Of a stretch of DNA of 47,394 nucleotides, positions 14,319-23,873 are shown in pieces (position 1 is the stretch's first letter; the number at the start of each line of letters is the position of its first letter). Origin of the DNA: JAFGPS01 sp964570855 (GTDB lineage Bacteria; Planctomycetota; Phycisphaerae; Sedimentisphaerales; Anaerobacaceae). The notes beneath the pieces were generated by a model that had not been told where the DNA came from, made no database searches, and saw only the letters and a list, made by a program, of their open reading frames with translations. The DNA is taken from assembly GCA_964570855.1 (NCBI GenBank), contig CAZMZR010000018.1, positions 1 through 47,394 on the forward strand, given 5' to 3'. The translations under genes were made by a program, and so were the position numbers.

Positions 14319-16814
14319 TTACCCCCTATATTTTTTATGAGTCTCATTATCAGTAATAGTACTTTCTACAAGTTTGTCCGTTTCTACAGACAAATCCTTT
14401 GCTGCATCTTTAGGAGCAAACGGCAGAGAGACAATAAAGGTTGTACCTTGGTCCACTTCACTTTGAACTTCAATTTTGCCACTGTGCATCTCGACTAATT
14501 TCTTTGCAATTGCAAGGCCCAAGCCAGTTCCTTTTTCCCCTGGGCCTGCTTTTCTGCCGAACTGAGTGAATTTGTCAAATAACTTTGGGATATCTTCTTT
14601 CGCAATTCCAACACCTGAGTCTTGGATAGAAACCAGAACTTCTCCATCTCGCTCAGCACAAACTACCTTGACCCAGCCTCCTTCTGAGGTAAATTTGATA
14701 CTGTTGGAAATAAGATTTATCAGAACTTCTTTGGTTTTATCCAGGTCAATGCAGATATCGATGCTTCGTTGAGGAACCTCGCAATCAAGACAGATACCTT
14801 TTTCCTGGGAGAGAGCTTTGTAGTCGGCAACGGTATCTTTGATGAGTTCGCAAATATTTACAACAGTTTTATGCAAATCCAGCTTGCCGGATTCTATTCT
14901 CGATATGTTGAGCAAAGATTCAACAATCCTGCCAAGTCTTTTCACATTCTCCATTGCTGTAGCTAAGACCTCTCTTTGTCCCTCGATTATATTGCCTGGT
15001 ATTTCGTCGAGGATAAGTCGTATTGCGCCCTGAATTATTGAAAGTGGTGTACGCAGTTCATGCGAAGCGGTGGAGACAAATTCATCCTTTAGCTGACTGT
15101 ATTCTGTTAGTTTCTTGTTTGCCTCTTTAAGTGTTTCTTCTGCCTTCTTGCGATCAGTAATGTTCTTGGCTATATGAACAGAGCCCATCACTTCACCATG
15201 CTCATCAAGTATAGGCGAGGTTGATATACCGAGATGGATACCTAGGCGTGGTTCAAAAAGTTCGAGTGTGGCTGGTTTTTGGGTCTTGAGGCTCAACATA
15301 TGAGGACAATTCGGACAAGGCTGCTTTGTACCATGGAATAATTTATAGCATGTTTTGCCGATAAGCTCCTTAGGCTCTTTCCTAAAGGCGTTGGCAAGAG
15401 CCTTGTTAATCCTGATGATTCTGCAATTCTTATCGTGAATTGAAATCATATCTGTAATGGAGTCAAAGGTCGTTCTCCACTCTTTTGCAGCAAGCTCTAT
15501 TTGTTCCTTCGCGCACTTACGCTCAGTGATATCCCGAATCAATGCCAGGTAAGCATTTTGGCTATTCCACTCTGTTTCCACCACCCGCATTTCAGCAATT
15601 CCTGGCCCGCCACCGTGTTTGACAATATCAACCTCTATCACTTTGCTCCCTACAACAGGGAAACCAAATAGTTCCCCTATGAGTTCTTCTGCTTTTCGGC
15701 CAAAGAGGGATTCTGCAGCCGGGTTGACAAACTGCACTATTCCCTCTCTGTTGACAATAACGATGCCATCGGGGCTTGTGACTATAACCTTGCGGAGATT
15801 TGCTTCGGTGGTGTGCAGTGCTTCCTCTGCCTGCTTACGCTTGGTGATCTCTTTTATTAAAAGTTCATTAGCTTTTGAAAGCTTTGCAGTTCGTTCCTTA
15901 ACCCGCAATTCCAGTTTGGCGTGGGCCTCATGTAGTGCCTCAGCTTTCTTCTCAACCTTCCTTTTAGTCATGAAAAGTTCTTGCGAGGTCTCCTGCAACC
16001 GGCGATTGGTGTCCAATATGAGCTTATTTTCCATCTCGCGCTCGGTGATGTCCACATTGACTTCTGCGACTAACCATTCTTTTTTTTCATTCTGAAACGG
16101 TATGGTTGTAACCTGTATGGGTCTATTACCTTCCTTGACCAAAACTTCTTCTGTGACAACAGGTTTCTTTGTCTTTAGTGCTTTTATAATTCCACAGCCG
16201 GGGCACACTTCGCTTCGGTCCATAAAGTATTCATAGCACTTTTTACCAGATGGATCGCCATACACCTTTTTCCACTCTGAGTTGATATATCGGATGTTAA
16301 ATTCCGAATCAATGATATCGATACCTGTTTTTGTAGCACCTAAAATGAACTCTAATTGCTGCCTTAGTGCTTTGACTTCCTTCTCTACGTTGCTGTGCTC
16401 CAGAGCGTAACGAATGGTCCGAACCAGTAAGACATTTAACGGCAGGTCCTTAACCAGGTAGTCGGATGCACCGTTTCTTATAGCAGAAAGCCCAATTTCT
16501 TCATCACCCACCCCGGTCAACACCACGATGGGTGTGTCTGGAATAACCTGCTTGAGCTTTTGAATAGTCTTAATACCACTACTATCAGGAAGCTCCAGGT
16601 CAGCTATCACAATGTCGTACTCCCTGTTAGTCAGGCGCTCGATAGCCTCTGACAGGCTATCAACTGATTCAACGGCAAATTTGACAGGCTCTGAAAATTT
16701 GTCCAAGATTCGCTCTACTAATCGGACGTCAACTACATCATCCTCTACTAGCAAGACTTTTGTCAGGTCCTTATTCATAACAGTTTGCGTTTTTTCAATA
16801 ATCTCTATTTTCAT
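14319..16814 (-). CDS. REC-PAS-PAS-PAS histidine kinase with cysteine-bearing PAS domains
   Basis: The start at 16814 overlaps the upstream receiver gene by 20 bp; ATG at 16778 is an alternative, and neither has a strong ribosome site. The 831-residue form has an N-terminal receiver (D72 in IADLELPDSSG), PAS1 (~150-260), a coiled coil (~265-330), PAS2 (~335-430), PAS3 (~445-555), HisKA with H585 (SHELRTPL) and an ATPase domain (~690-800; DSGVGIAKEDIPKLFDKF). PAS1 contains C193/C204/C207 (CPGC) and PAS3 contains C489/C500/C503 (CPNC). It is soluble. The position suggests it phosphorylates the adjoining single receivers. Confidence 0.92.
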   Translation of the reverse strand: MKIEIIEKTQTVMNKDLTKVLLVEDDVVDVRLVERILDKFSEPVKFAVESVDSLSEAIERLTNREYDIVIADLELPDSSGIKTIQKLKQVIPDTPIVVLTGVGDEEIGLSAIRNGASDYLVKDLPLNVLLVRTIRYALEHSNVEKEVKALRQQLEFILGATKTGIDIIDSEFNIRYINSEWKKVYGDPSGKKCYEYFMDRSEVCPGCGIIKALKTKKPVVTEEVLVKEGNRPIQVTTIPFQNEKKEWLVAEVNVDITEREMENKLILDTNRRLQETSQELFMTKRKVEKKAEALHEAHAKLELRVKERTAKLSKANELLIKEITKRKQAEEALHTTEANLRKVIVTSPDGIVIVNREGIVQFVNPAAESLFGRKAEELIGELFGFPVVGSKVIEVDIVKHGGGPGIAEMRVVETEWNSQNAYLALIRDITERKCAKEQIELAAKEWRTTFDSITDMISIHDKNCRIIRINKALANAFRKEPKELIGKTCYKLFHGTKQPCPNCPHMLSLKTQKPATLELFEPRLGIHLGISTSPILDEHGEVMGSVHIAKNITDRKKAEETLKEANKKLTEYSQLKDEFVSTASHELRTPLSIIQGAIRLILDEIPGNIIEGQREVLATAMENVKRLGRIVESLLNISRIESGKLDLHKTVVNICELIKDTVADYKALSQEKGICLDCEVPQRSIDICIDLDKTKEVLINLISNSIKFTSEGGWVKVVCAERDGEVLVSIQDSGVGIAKEDIPKLFDKFTQFGRKAGPGEKGTGLGLAIAKKLVEMHSGKIEVQSEVDQGTTFIVSLPFAPKDAAKDLSVETDKLVESTITDNETHKKYRG

Positions 16815-17223
16815 TTGGCAACTTACTTGAACTCCAGTACAAATCAAGACACCTGATGGTTTCAACAAATTCATTAAAATCTGGGGGCTTGACCATATAC
16901 CCGGCAGCGCCAAGTTTAAAACTCTTAGCTACATCTCCCTTCTCCTTGGAGGTAGTCAGAACCACAACAGGAACTATCCTCAGTGTCTCATCCGCTTTTA
17001 TGACTCTCATGAACTCAAAGCCATCCATTCTGGGCATATTCAGATCCACGAGAATAATGCAAGGGCTTTCATTAGCCTCGTTTCTTAGATATTCTAGCGC
17101 TTCTTCGCCATTGACAGTGTGGACCAATTCGTTCGTAATCTTAAGCTCATCTAGCGCTCTCTTTACAAGCAACTTGTCTGTGTAATCATCCTCGATGAGC
17201 AGTATTGGTTTCGAGCTTTGCAT
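16795..17223 (-). CDS. Stand-alone receiver, Rcp1-like
   Basis: This 142-residue single receiver has the Rcp1-type pattern: LLIEDDYTDKLLVKRAL, VDLNMPRMDGFEFMRVIK, VVLTTSKEKGDV and GYMVKPPDFNEF. Proteins of this kind pair with phytochrome-like kinases. It overlaps the end of the upstream kinase by 38 bp and the next kinase gene by up to 20 bp, so the three genes are tightly coupled. It has no DNA-binding domain. Confidence 0.92.
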   Translation of the reverse strand: MQSSKPILLIEDDYTDKLLVKRALDELKITNELVHTVNGEEALEYLRNEANESPCIILVDLNMPRMDGFEFMRVIKADETLRIVPVVVLTTSKEKGDVAKSFKLGAAGYMVKPPDFNEFVETIRCLDLYWSSSKLPNENRDY

Positions 17224-19456
17224 CGCTAATTCCTATTTCCTGTGCTGGGAACGTAAAATAGAACGTGCTTCCATGTCCAAGCCTTGATTCTACCCAAACT
17301 CTTCCGCCGTACATCTCGACAATTCTCTTTACCACCGAAAGGCCGACGCCAGTAGTCTCGAATTCATCTCGCGGCAGAAGCGTCTGAAATGCTTTGAAAA
17401 TCTTATCATAGTACTTATCTTCTATTCCCGGACCATTATCGGAAACGCTGAATTTCCAAAAGTAGTTTTCTTCAATACAGTCGATCTCGATCCGACCTTG
17501 AGATTTGTCCATATATTTCTCAGCGTTACTCAACAGGTTTTGAAATACCTGAAGCATACGAGTTCTGTCGCATACTATAGTTGGCAGTTTATTGTTGACG
17601 GTTACCTTTATGTTTTCTGATGGAGCAATGCTTTCAATTGCCTCGGCAACGAGAGTATTCAGGTTTACGTTTTCCATTACTTCCTGAGCATATCCGATTT
17701 CTGAAAAGGACAGGATACTATCGATATGTTTACTCATCCGCTTTGCTCTTCCGATGACAAAGTCGATCCATTCTCTGCCTTGTTTGTCAAGCCTGTCACC
17801 GTAGTCCCTCAATATCAAATCAGAAAAAGTCCCTATTGTTCGCAGCGGCGCCTTCAGATCGTGGGCGATTATGTGGGCAAACTCCTCAATTTCCTGGTTC
17901 GAGCGGTTCAGCTCTTGGACGGTTGACTCGAGGTCTTTGTTTAGCTGTTGCAGAGACTCATCCGCCTTCTTGCGATCGGTTATGTCCTGAAGAGACGCAA
18001 TACTCCTCTTCGTACCCTGGATCGTGTCGATGGAAAGCAGGATGGAGTGAATCTCACCCGATCTTGCCACGAACCGGAATTCGTACTGCTTTAGGGCAGT
18101 TTCCCGATTCTCCCTTCGTAACCGGTGCTGCGTCAACATCTTGTCCAGATCCTCTTTTGTCACAAATTCAGCCCAGCTTTTCTTCCCCTCGATTTCGTTC
18201 TTGGAATATCCAGAAAGCCGTTCGAATTCCGCGTTGGCCAGGCTGATGATGGTGTTTCCCTCAATCAGAACGGTGGCTGTTCCGGTGTTTTCGAAAGTAG
18301 TTTGGTATTGCTCCTTGCTTTTTCGCAGTGCCTCCTCCGCCCACTTTCGCTCGGTGATGTCTCTAAACATACCGAGTAAGTATGTTTTGCCGGATATTAT
18401 AATGGGCTTGGCATTGACATCGGCATAAAAGATACTGCCGTCTTTCCGTTTCACAGGCAGATTCATCGCTATTTCGGTTTCTCCTCGCATCTGCTTTTCG
18501 AATTGCCCTATAACATACGGCAGGCTCTCTTCAGGATGGATGTCCATAACGGCAATCTTCATAATCTCCTCTTGTGTATATCCAAGCATTTGGCAAATCT
18601 TTCTATTGGCGGCATAGAATAGTCTGTTCTCCGCATCAGCTAGAAGTATTCCATCGTTCGCACCATCGAAAAGGTCCCTAAATTTTTGTTCTGATTCCCT
18701 GATGGCTTCCTCTGCATGCTTGCGATCGGTGATGTCTTGAATGGATACGAGGTAAGCAGGCTTAGATTGCCATTGTATATCTGCTATGCGCATTTCCCCT
18801 ACACCTTTTTCGCCATTACTGCGAATGATGTTGATCTCCTTCGTTTCGCTGGTTACAATAGGAAAACTAAATTTTTCTCCCAGAAGTTCCTCCGCTTTAT
18901 GTCCGAAAAAGACCTCTGTCATCGGATTGATAAATTGCACGATTCCATTCACGTTAATAACAATAATACCGTCAGGACTCTTTATAACTATATTGTGAAA
19001 ACTTTCTGTGCTGGCCCGCAGTTTTTCGGTTAGTGCTTTTAATTGGTTTTGTGTTTTGGCTTTGTAGAGAGCAATCTCTATAGCTACTTTTAGTTCTCTA
19101 CGTTCGAATGGCTTGACCACGTATCCAAACGGCTCTGTTATTTTAGCTCTTGCCAGCGTCTTGTCATCTACATGACCGGTAAGATAAACCACTGGAATAT
19201 TGAAGCGAGAGCGTATTTGTTCGGCAGCTTCCACTCCATCGAATTGCCCCTTTAGTACAATATCCATCAATACTAAATCAGGTTTATTGTCTCTTATCAA
19301 ATCAATGGCCTCTTGCCCGTCTACCGCCGTCGTAACATCATACCCGAGTTTCTTTAACTCAAGAGCTGTTAACTTACTAAAGTCGTACTCGTCATCAACA
19401 AGCAGAATCAGTGTTTTTGTCATTGTTTTGGTCCCTGTCATTTCGGTTCGTATCAT
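17186..19456 (-). CDS. REC-PAS-PAS-PAS histidine kinase, phytochrome-kinase-like core
   Basis: The 756-residue product has a receiver (D65 in LVLMDIVLKG), PAS1 (~150-245), PAS2 (~255-368), PAS3 (~383-492) and a kinase core with H532 in the Rcp1-partner type motif HIIAHDLKAPLRT. The ATPase domain has SDNGPGIEDKYYDKIFKAF. No GAF/PHY chromophore domain is seen. The start overlaps the pilP stop by 4 bp (ATGA); an internal ATG at 19423 has a better AGGGA site. This joins the sensory genes to the type IV pilus operon. With the Rcp1-like receiver downstream it makes a probable pair. Confidence 0.92.
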   Translation of the reverse strand: MIRTEMTGTKTMTKTLILLVDDEYDFSKLTALELKKLGYDVTTAVDGQEAIDLIRDNKPDLVLMDIVLKGQFDGVEAAEQIRSRFNIPVVYLTGHVDDKTLARAKITEPFGYVVKPFERRELKVAIEIALYKAKTQNQLKALTEKLRASTESFHNIVIKSPDGIIVINVNGIVQFINPMTEVFFGHKAEELLGEKFSFPIVTSETKEINIIRSNGEKGVGEMRIADIQWQSKPAYLVSIQDITDRKHAEEAIRESEQKFRDLFDGANDGILLADAENRLFYAANRKICQMLGYTQEEIMKIAVMDIHPEESLPYVIGQFEKQMRGETEIAMNLPVKRKDGSIFYADVNAKPIIISGKTYLLGMFRDITERKWAEEALRKSKEQYQTTFENTGTATVLIEGNTIISLANAEFERLSGYSKNEIEGKKSWAEFVTKEDLDKMLTQHRLRRENRETALKQYEFRFVARSGEIHSILLSIDTIQGTKRSIASLQDITDRKKADESLQQLNKDLESTVQELNRSNQEIEEFAHIIAHDLKAPLRTIGTFSDLILRDYGDRLDKQGREWIDFVIGRAKRMSKHIDSILSFSEIGYAQEVMENVNLNTLVAEAIESIAPSENIKVTVNNKLPTIVCDRTRMLQVFQNLLSNAEKYMDKSQGRIEIDCIEENYFWKFSVSDNGPGIEDKYYDKIFKAFQTLLPRDEFETTGVGLSVVKRIVEMYGGRVWVESRLGHGSTFYFTFPAQEIGISDAKLETNTAHRG

Positions 19457-19869
19457 TCTTTTAATTTCAGGATATAATTATTTATCCCGTCGGTTATAAT
19501 CACTCTGTTTTGCTCAATCTGTTTAACCGTTTTGTCGCTAATTTTATCACCAACCGATACTATTGAATTGTTAATGAATGCTGAGGGCTTGTCGCCCCAC
19601 ATAATAGCGCCGAGCTTAAAATCAGAAACGCTGGCGACTTTCTTTTCTTCTTTTATTTCTATTTGCGGTTTAGCAAATGGATCTTTGCCCCAACCGACGA
19701 ATTCGGTTCTCTTTCTCGGCACTACTCCTATCGTTGGTATGTCTTGATCAAGGCTGGCCAATAAAACAGGCGATGAAGTATCATTGGCCTTTTTGCCCTT
19801 TGGCACCCATACAAAAACCACTGCTGTTACGAGCACTATCAAAATGGTTAATTTCTTGTTACGTTGCAT
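19453..19869 (-). CDS. pilP: PilP-like pilus assembly protein
   Basis: ATG at 19869 lies one base after the pilO stop; an ATG at 19884 would overlap pilO. The 138-residue product has an N-terminal membrane anchor (~5-22; LTILIVLVTAVVFVWV). A GspC/PilP-like beta domain follows (FKLGAIMWGDKPSAFINNSIVSVGDKI, split here as two halves of one core). PilP normally links the inner-membrane PilN-PilO pair to the PilQ secretin. No lipobox is visible, unlike classic PilP. No PilQ is in the window. Identity rests on position after pilO and the domain pattern. Confidence 0.72.
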   Translation of the reverse strand: MQRNKKLTILIVLVTAVVFVWVPKGKKANDTSSPVLLASLDQDIPTIGVVPRKRTEFVGWGKDPFAKPQIEIKEEKKVASVSDFKLGAIMWGDKPSAFINNSIVSVGDKISDKTVKQIEQNRVIITDGINNYILKLKE

Positions 19870-19870
19870 T

Positions 19871-20419
19871 TTATATTTCCACATACAGATTGAGTACGAG
19901 TTTCACATCTAATTTAGTCGAATCGTTTTCACTTGGGTAAATGAATAAGCTTTCCACTTCCGCAGTGTTGCTGGAAAAATCTTCCACGTAGGTCAGGAAC
20001 TGACCAAAATTCTTGTATTCTGATTCTATCATAAAGCTGATGGGCAACTTTGTGACGCCGGCTTGTATTGTCTCTTGTAACTGGCCTGGCGAAATAGAAT
20101 TAAAATTAAGCCCAAGGCCTCTTCCTTCTTTAGTTAACTCAGCGATCGCCAAAGGAACCTCATTTCGCTGTATAATATGGCCTTCCTCTGAGTTTTCTAA
20201 TGCAGCAATGGCATTGCGTTGATTCAACAATTCAGTTTCCACCTCCTGTAGTCTGTTTGCTGCATCGTGCAACTTGGTCATCAACGGCCTGTATACAAAG
20301 ATTAGAATAATCAGGCCAGAAAGCACACAGCAGGCACATAAGACACACAAGTTCCTGAAAGGCTCTAAGATTTTTTTTAATCTAATCGTTATATGGGCAA
20401 CTGCTGCTTCAGTCTTCAT
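19871..20419 (-). CDS. pilO: PilO-like pilus alignment protein
   Basis: The 182-residue product has one N-terminal membrane segment (~25-45; CVLCACCVLSGLIILIFVY), a periplasmic coiled coil (LHDAANRLQEVETELLNQRN) and a ferredoxin-like domain with GLNFNSISPG and the PilO-typical NFGQFLTYVEDFSSN. PilO forms a dimer with PilN in the inner membrane. The ATG overlaps the pilM-N stop by 4 bp. The membrane segment holds four cysteines, which is unusual. Confidence 0.85.
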   Translation of the reverse strand: MKTEAAVAHITIRLKKILEPFRNLCVLCACCVLSGLIILIFVYRPLMTKLHDAANRLQEVETELLNQRNAIAALENSEEGHIIQRNEVPLAIAELTKEGRGLGLNFNSISPGQLQETIQAGVTKLPISFMIESEYKNFGQFLTYVEDFSSNTAEVESLFIYPSENDSTKLDVKLVLNLYVEI

Positions 20420-22020
20420 TCAATCAATAACCTTAACTCAAAAGTATTAAGTTTATTTTCAGATGAATCCTTTGTGGATATCAAAGTAACTTCCTTAAAG
20501 ATCCCTTTTTCCAATGAACGCATAAATCCGGTAAGAACCTGCTCCCTGACCAGAGCCGGCGATTTAATTTCTCCCTTTAACGTAAGCGTCTTTTCCTTGA
20601 CGTTTATTTCAGTTTGATAAACCAACTCAGGAATACGATTGGATATTTCCTTCAATACGTCGCTCCAATAAACGCGTCCGTTCAGGATATTTACTATGAA
20701 TGCCTGCTTTGACAGTTCTTCTATCCCGGGAGATAAGGCTTTTAGTTCCAACTCTGCTGTGGCAATGCGTTTATCATAAGTTCCAAGCCTTATCCTCATC
20801 CCTGCATATACTAAAACCAAAATGACGAAAACTGCCGTGACAAGTGCCTTAATTGAGGATCGCTTAATTAGCAGCCTGGTTTGCTGTTTTATCTCTACAG
20901 GCAGAAGGTTGATATCATCTGGCCGAATCAAAGCAGCACCTAAAGCTGAAGCAAACCTGTTCGTTGTCTCCAACTCATCATCGCGTAAGGAGGATTCGCC
21001 TAATGCAAACGCTGCAACCGGATTACCTATTTGGACAGGAATACCCATGTTTTCGTTTAAGTTCTCGGCCAGATTCTTAAGGTTGCTGCCTCCTCCCAGC
21101 AAAACTAACGATTCGACCGCCGAACTCTGTTCTTTTTCGCGATAAAAAGCAAAAGAACGTTCAATCTCTGTTACAAGTTTTTCCAGATTGGGACGAAGCA
21201 GAGCAACAATATGTGCACTGCTAATTTTGCCGTCTAATATCTCAGAGTTGCCGGACCTAATAAGGCCGTACTTTTTCTTGATTGTCTCAGCCTCTTCCAA
21301 CGTCAATTCCGTCTTTCCAAAATCAGATGTAAGCGATTGTGTCATTTCCTGCGTAAAATTCTGATCAGCCACGGGCAACTTTCGGCTAAATACAAATTCT
21401 TCATCCTGAAAAATCAGAAGCTCACTGAAATTATATCCAACATCCAAAACCGCAACTGTTTTCTTATCTTGTGAATAAAGGTTATTGATGACATTTTTTA
21501 AAGCAAAGCTGTGCTGGGTAAACAAAGAAGGCCTGATCCCTGCCTGGCTTAGCAAATCAAGGTATCTGTCAACGGTTTCCTGGGGGCAGCAGGCTACAAC
21601 AACTTTGAGTTTTTTAACGCCGCTTTCGGCGATTTGCTCAAGGATTTTGTAATCTATAACCGCCTTATCTATTGGGAAAGATATGAAGTTCCTCATTTCC
21701 CATTTAAGGGCCTGGGGGATTTCAGATTTTGGCATTAAAGGGATGACTGATATTTTCGTACAACTTGCCGAGCAGTTTATAACAACGTTGATCTTTGCCT
21801 TTTTTGTATTGATGTCCCGAAATAAATTTCTCAGCGCATTTATTTTACCATCTTGATTGTCCTTGTGAGGATCTATTTCCTGCAGCTTAAGATTCGAAAG
21901 AACTGTCCTGCCTTGCTGGCGGGTAAGTTCCACTAACTTTATGGAACGAGTTCCTATATCCAGGCCAATAAGCCTGTCTTTTATAGGCAGAAACTTTGAT
22001 ATTTCGGTTATTTTATACAT
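20416..22020 (-). CDS. PilM-PilN fusion protein
   Basis: ATG at 22020 comes one base after the upstream minor-pilin stop; the longer reading overlaps that gene and is less likely. The 534-residue product starts with a PilM actin-like ATPase fold (IGLDIGTRSIKLVEL, AVLDVGYNFSELLIF, LVLLGGGSNLKNLAENL; ~15-355). It then passes DDINLLPVEIKQQ and a membrane segment (~393-412), and ends in a PilN-type periplasmic domain (VYWSDVLKEISNRIPELV). In the usual system the N-terminal INLLP peptide of separate PilN binds PilM. Here both are on one chain. Confidence 0.9.
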   Translation of the reverse strand: MYKITEISKFLPIKDRLIGLDIGTRSIKLVELTRQQGRTVLSNLKLQEIDPHKDNQDGKINALRNLFRDINTKKAKINVVINCSASCTKISVIPLMPKSEIPQALKWEMRNFISFPIDKAVIDYKILEQIAESGVKKLKVVVACCPQETVDRYLDLLSQAGIRPSLFTQHSFALKNVINNLYSQDKKTVAVLDVGYNFSELLIFQDEEFVFSRKLPVADQNFTQEMTQSLTSDFGKTELTLEEAETIKKKYGLIRSGNSEILDGKISSAHIVALLRPNLEKLVTEIERSFAFYREKEQSSAVESLVLLGGGSNLKNLAENLNENMGIPVQIGNPVAAFALGESSLRDDELETTNRFASALGAALIRPDDINLLPVEIKQQTRLLIKRSSIKALVTAVFVILVLVYAGMRIRLGTYDKRIATAELELKALSPGIEELSKQAFIVNILNGRVYWSDVLKEISNRIPELVYQTEINVKEKTLTLKGEIKSPALVREQVLTGFMRSLEKGIFKEVTLISTKDSSENKLNTFELRLLIE

Positions 22021-22021
22021 T

Positions 22022-22867
22022 TCAAAGTTCGTTCCAATCAATCTGGTCGTAGGCTTCCTCGGAGGAGTCATCAACAGCGACGGTTTCTTCTATCTGTCTA
22101 CTATCACCGTCAACTGTGCCGGTAACGGTAATTTTACTGCCAATGGCTTCTACAGTTGAAACTCTTACATTTAAAGAGGGTTGACCGGACTTCGTTACGC
22201 TGAGCCGCAGATAATTCACGCTGGATTGGGCAGAGAAGGTATAGGTCACATCGATGTTATCATTATTTTTGACCTCGGGGAAATCTGTATAACTCACCCC
22301 ATCGGTAGAAACCCCCCATGTGTAGTCTCTGGGTGTATTATCACTGGTTGGCGCTAGGAACCGGACTTTATTGATTGTCAACGCATAAGGAAAGGCGATG
22401 ATGAGATTCTTGGGCTTAGGACCTTGGGGTTTGCCGTCCGATTCCCAATATGTAGCATCAGTACCGTCGATAGCTTTTGCGGCTTCAAAACCTACTACCT
22501 CTGAATTGCTATAAGCAGTGCTGTTGTTTGCAGCCAGTGCCCAATCCCATCGTTGGACCTCCATAGTATAACTGCCGCTACCTAAGCTTTCGGTTGTACC
22601 GGTTGTAGTCCAACCTTCACCCTGACCACCGTTAGCCACTGTCCTCATAAGATTCAATATTGCCTTATGCAAGCCTGCCTCAGCTAAGTAGATGGCTTGA
22701 CAGTCTGAAATTTGAGCACCGGTGTTTTTTGTGCTCGCTTGAACAAAACCAAGATATGCCCCTACCATCGAAGTCAGGACAATCATCACTATTAAAGTGA
22801 ACAGTAAAGCTGTTCCTTTATTGCTGTAAGTTACTTTTGATTTATGTTTTGTTCGAAAAAGTCTCAT
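22022..22867 (-). CDS. PilX-like minor pilin with F5/8 type C (discoidin) domain
   Basis: The 281-residue product has a PilX-like N-terminus (~18-60; GTALLFTLIVMIVLTSMVGA, then AIYLAEAGLHKAI). After a short linker, residues ~93-245 resemble a discoidin/F5-8C fold (NSTAYSNSEVVGFEAAKAID, GTDATYWESDGKP, then NKVRFLAPTSDN and SSVNYLRLSVT). Such domains often bind sugars or surfaces. In this place it could form a binding tip on the pilus. The gene overlaps the PilW-like gene by 4 bp and ends one base before pilM-N. The domain call is from pattern only. Confidence 0.8.
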   Translation of the reverse strand: MRLFRTKHKSKVTYSNKGTALLFTLIVMIVLTSMVGAYLGFVQASTKNTGAQISDCQAIYLAEAGLHKAILNLMRTVANGGQGEGWTTTGTTESLGSGSYTMEVQRWDWALAANNSTAYSNSEVVGFEAAKAIDGTDATYWESDGKPQGPKPKNLIIAFPYALTINKVRFLAPTSDNTPRDYTWGVSTDGVSYTDFPEVKNNDNIDVTYTFSAQSSVNYLRLSVTKSGQPSLNVRVSTVEAIGSKITVTGTVDGDSRQIEETVAVDDSSEEAYDQIDWNEL

Positions 22868-23436
22868 AAATTTCTTGGTCTAATCTTTGTTTTAAGTCTT
22901 ACTGTTTCGTCACCTCTTTGTACTACAAAGTCGAGGGTAACCTGGGTATCATTCGGATCTATGCTTAGAGCTGTTGCCGGTGGAGTGGTATCGGGAGACA
23001 CTAAATCTTGTAGAATCAAAAGCCCACCTCCGGAAGCTGGGTCATCACCACTGCTAATATTAGCTTTACGCAAATCATAAAAGCTTTCGCTATATGTAGA
23101 GTCAAAAGACGAATCATCCGCATTATACAAATAGAGTACAAAGGAGTTTCCATCTAAATCGTTGAAGTCAATAGTATGGGCAATTAAACTATACTGCCCA
23201 AGACTTGCATTGGCCATCTCTCTCAAGTCTCTGACCGTTTTCTCCATCGCATAACTCATATCCTCGCGAATCTCCGTACGCAAGCTTCCTGTATCCCAGG
23301 CTTTCAGAGCCACTGTAAACAAATACGCACTTACCCCCATCAAAACCGAAAGAAGTGAAAGTGCGATCAGGGTTTCCAAAAGTGTAGCTCCCCTTTTGTA
23401 TATGCGGACATCCGAATTTTGGCTGTTTTCAGGCAT
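22864..23436 (-). CDS. PilW/GspJ-like minor prepilin
   Basis: ATG at 23436 has GAGG 5 bp upstream; a TTG at 23457 extends the frame but is less likely. The 190-residue product has a class III-type cleavage motif and hydrophobic helix (RGATLLETLIALSLLSVLMG) with the expected Glu at +5. The remainder is beta-rich and polar (DFNDLDGNSFVLYLYNADDS). It probably sits in the priming tip complex with the neighbouring V-like and X-like minor pilins. Overlap with the next gene is 4 bp. Confidence 0.87.
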   Translation of the reverse strand: MPENSQNSDVRIYKRGATLLETLIALSLLSVLMGVSAYLFTVALKAWDTGSLRTEIREDMSYAMEKTVRDLREMANASLGQYSLIAHTIDFNDLDGNSFVLYLYNADDSSFDSTYSESFYDLRKANISSGDDPASGGGLLILQDLVSPDTTPPATALSIDPNDTQVTLDFVVQRGDETVRLKTKIRPRNL

Positions 23437-23443
23437 CTGCGCC

Positions 23444-23827
23444 TCAATAATTAGCAATGAATGTCTCCACCGCTACTGATTGTGTACTGCCTTTCTGTGT
23501 CCATTGTACGGTTACAGTTACGTCTTTAAGCAGATTTGCGCCGTAAGGTTCATCTATACTCACCGTGCGTTGATCTACCCAGTCAAAACCAATAGCACTT
23601 CCGGTTTCGGTGCCGGCGCATATGCTGCCAAAGGCAGTATCTTTCAGTTCCTCTATCTTTTCGTTAGCAAGATTAAGCGCTGTGAGTCTGTACTCAAGAT
23701 TAGCATCAGCGCATATACCAACGCTCATTATCCCCATCAAAGCTACCAACCCGACCACAATAAGGACAATAGCAATGAGTAGTTCAATTAGCGTAAATCC
23801 CTTTGCTATCTGCGATCCTCTGGACAC
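23444..23827 (-). CDS. PilV/GspI-like minor prepilin
   Basis: GTG is the start (23827), with AGGA upstream. The 127-residue product has the prepilin motif KGFTLIELLIAIVLIVVGLV and the C-terminal VTVTVQWTQKGSTQSVAVET typical of GspI/PilV. The gene lies between the major pilin-like gene and the PilW-like gene. Prepilin peptidase (PilD) must be encoded elsewhere. Confidence 0.88.
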   Translation of the reverse strand: MSRGSQIAKGFTLIELLIAIVLIVVGLVALMGIMSVGICADANLEYRLTALNLANEKIEELKDTAFGSICAGTETGSAIGFDWVDQRTVSIDEPYGANLLKDVTVTVQWTQKGSTQSVAVETFIANY

Positions 23828-23873
23828 AACTGTTCCTGCTTTCTTTTTATCGCCTTATATTATCCCCTGACAA

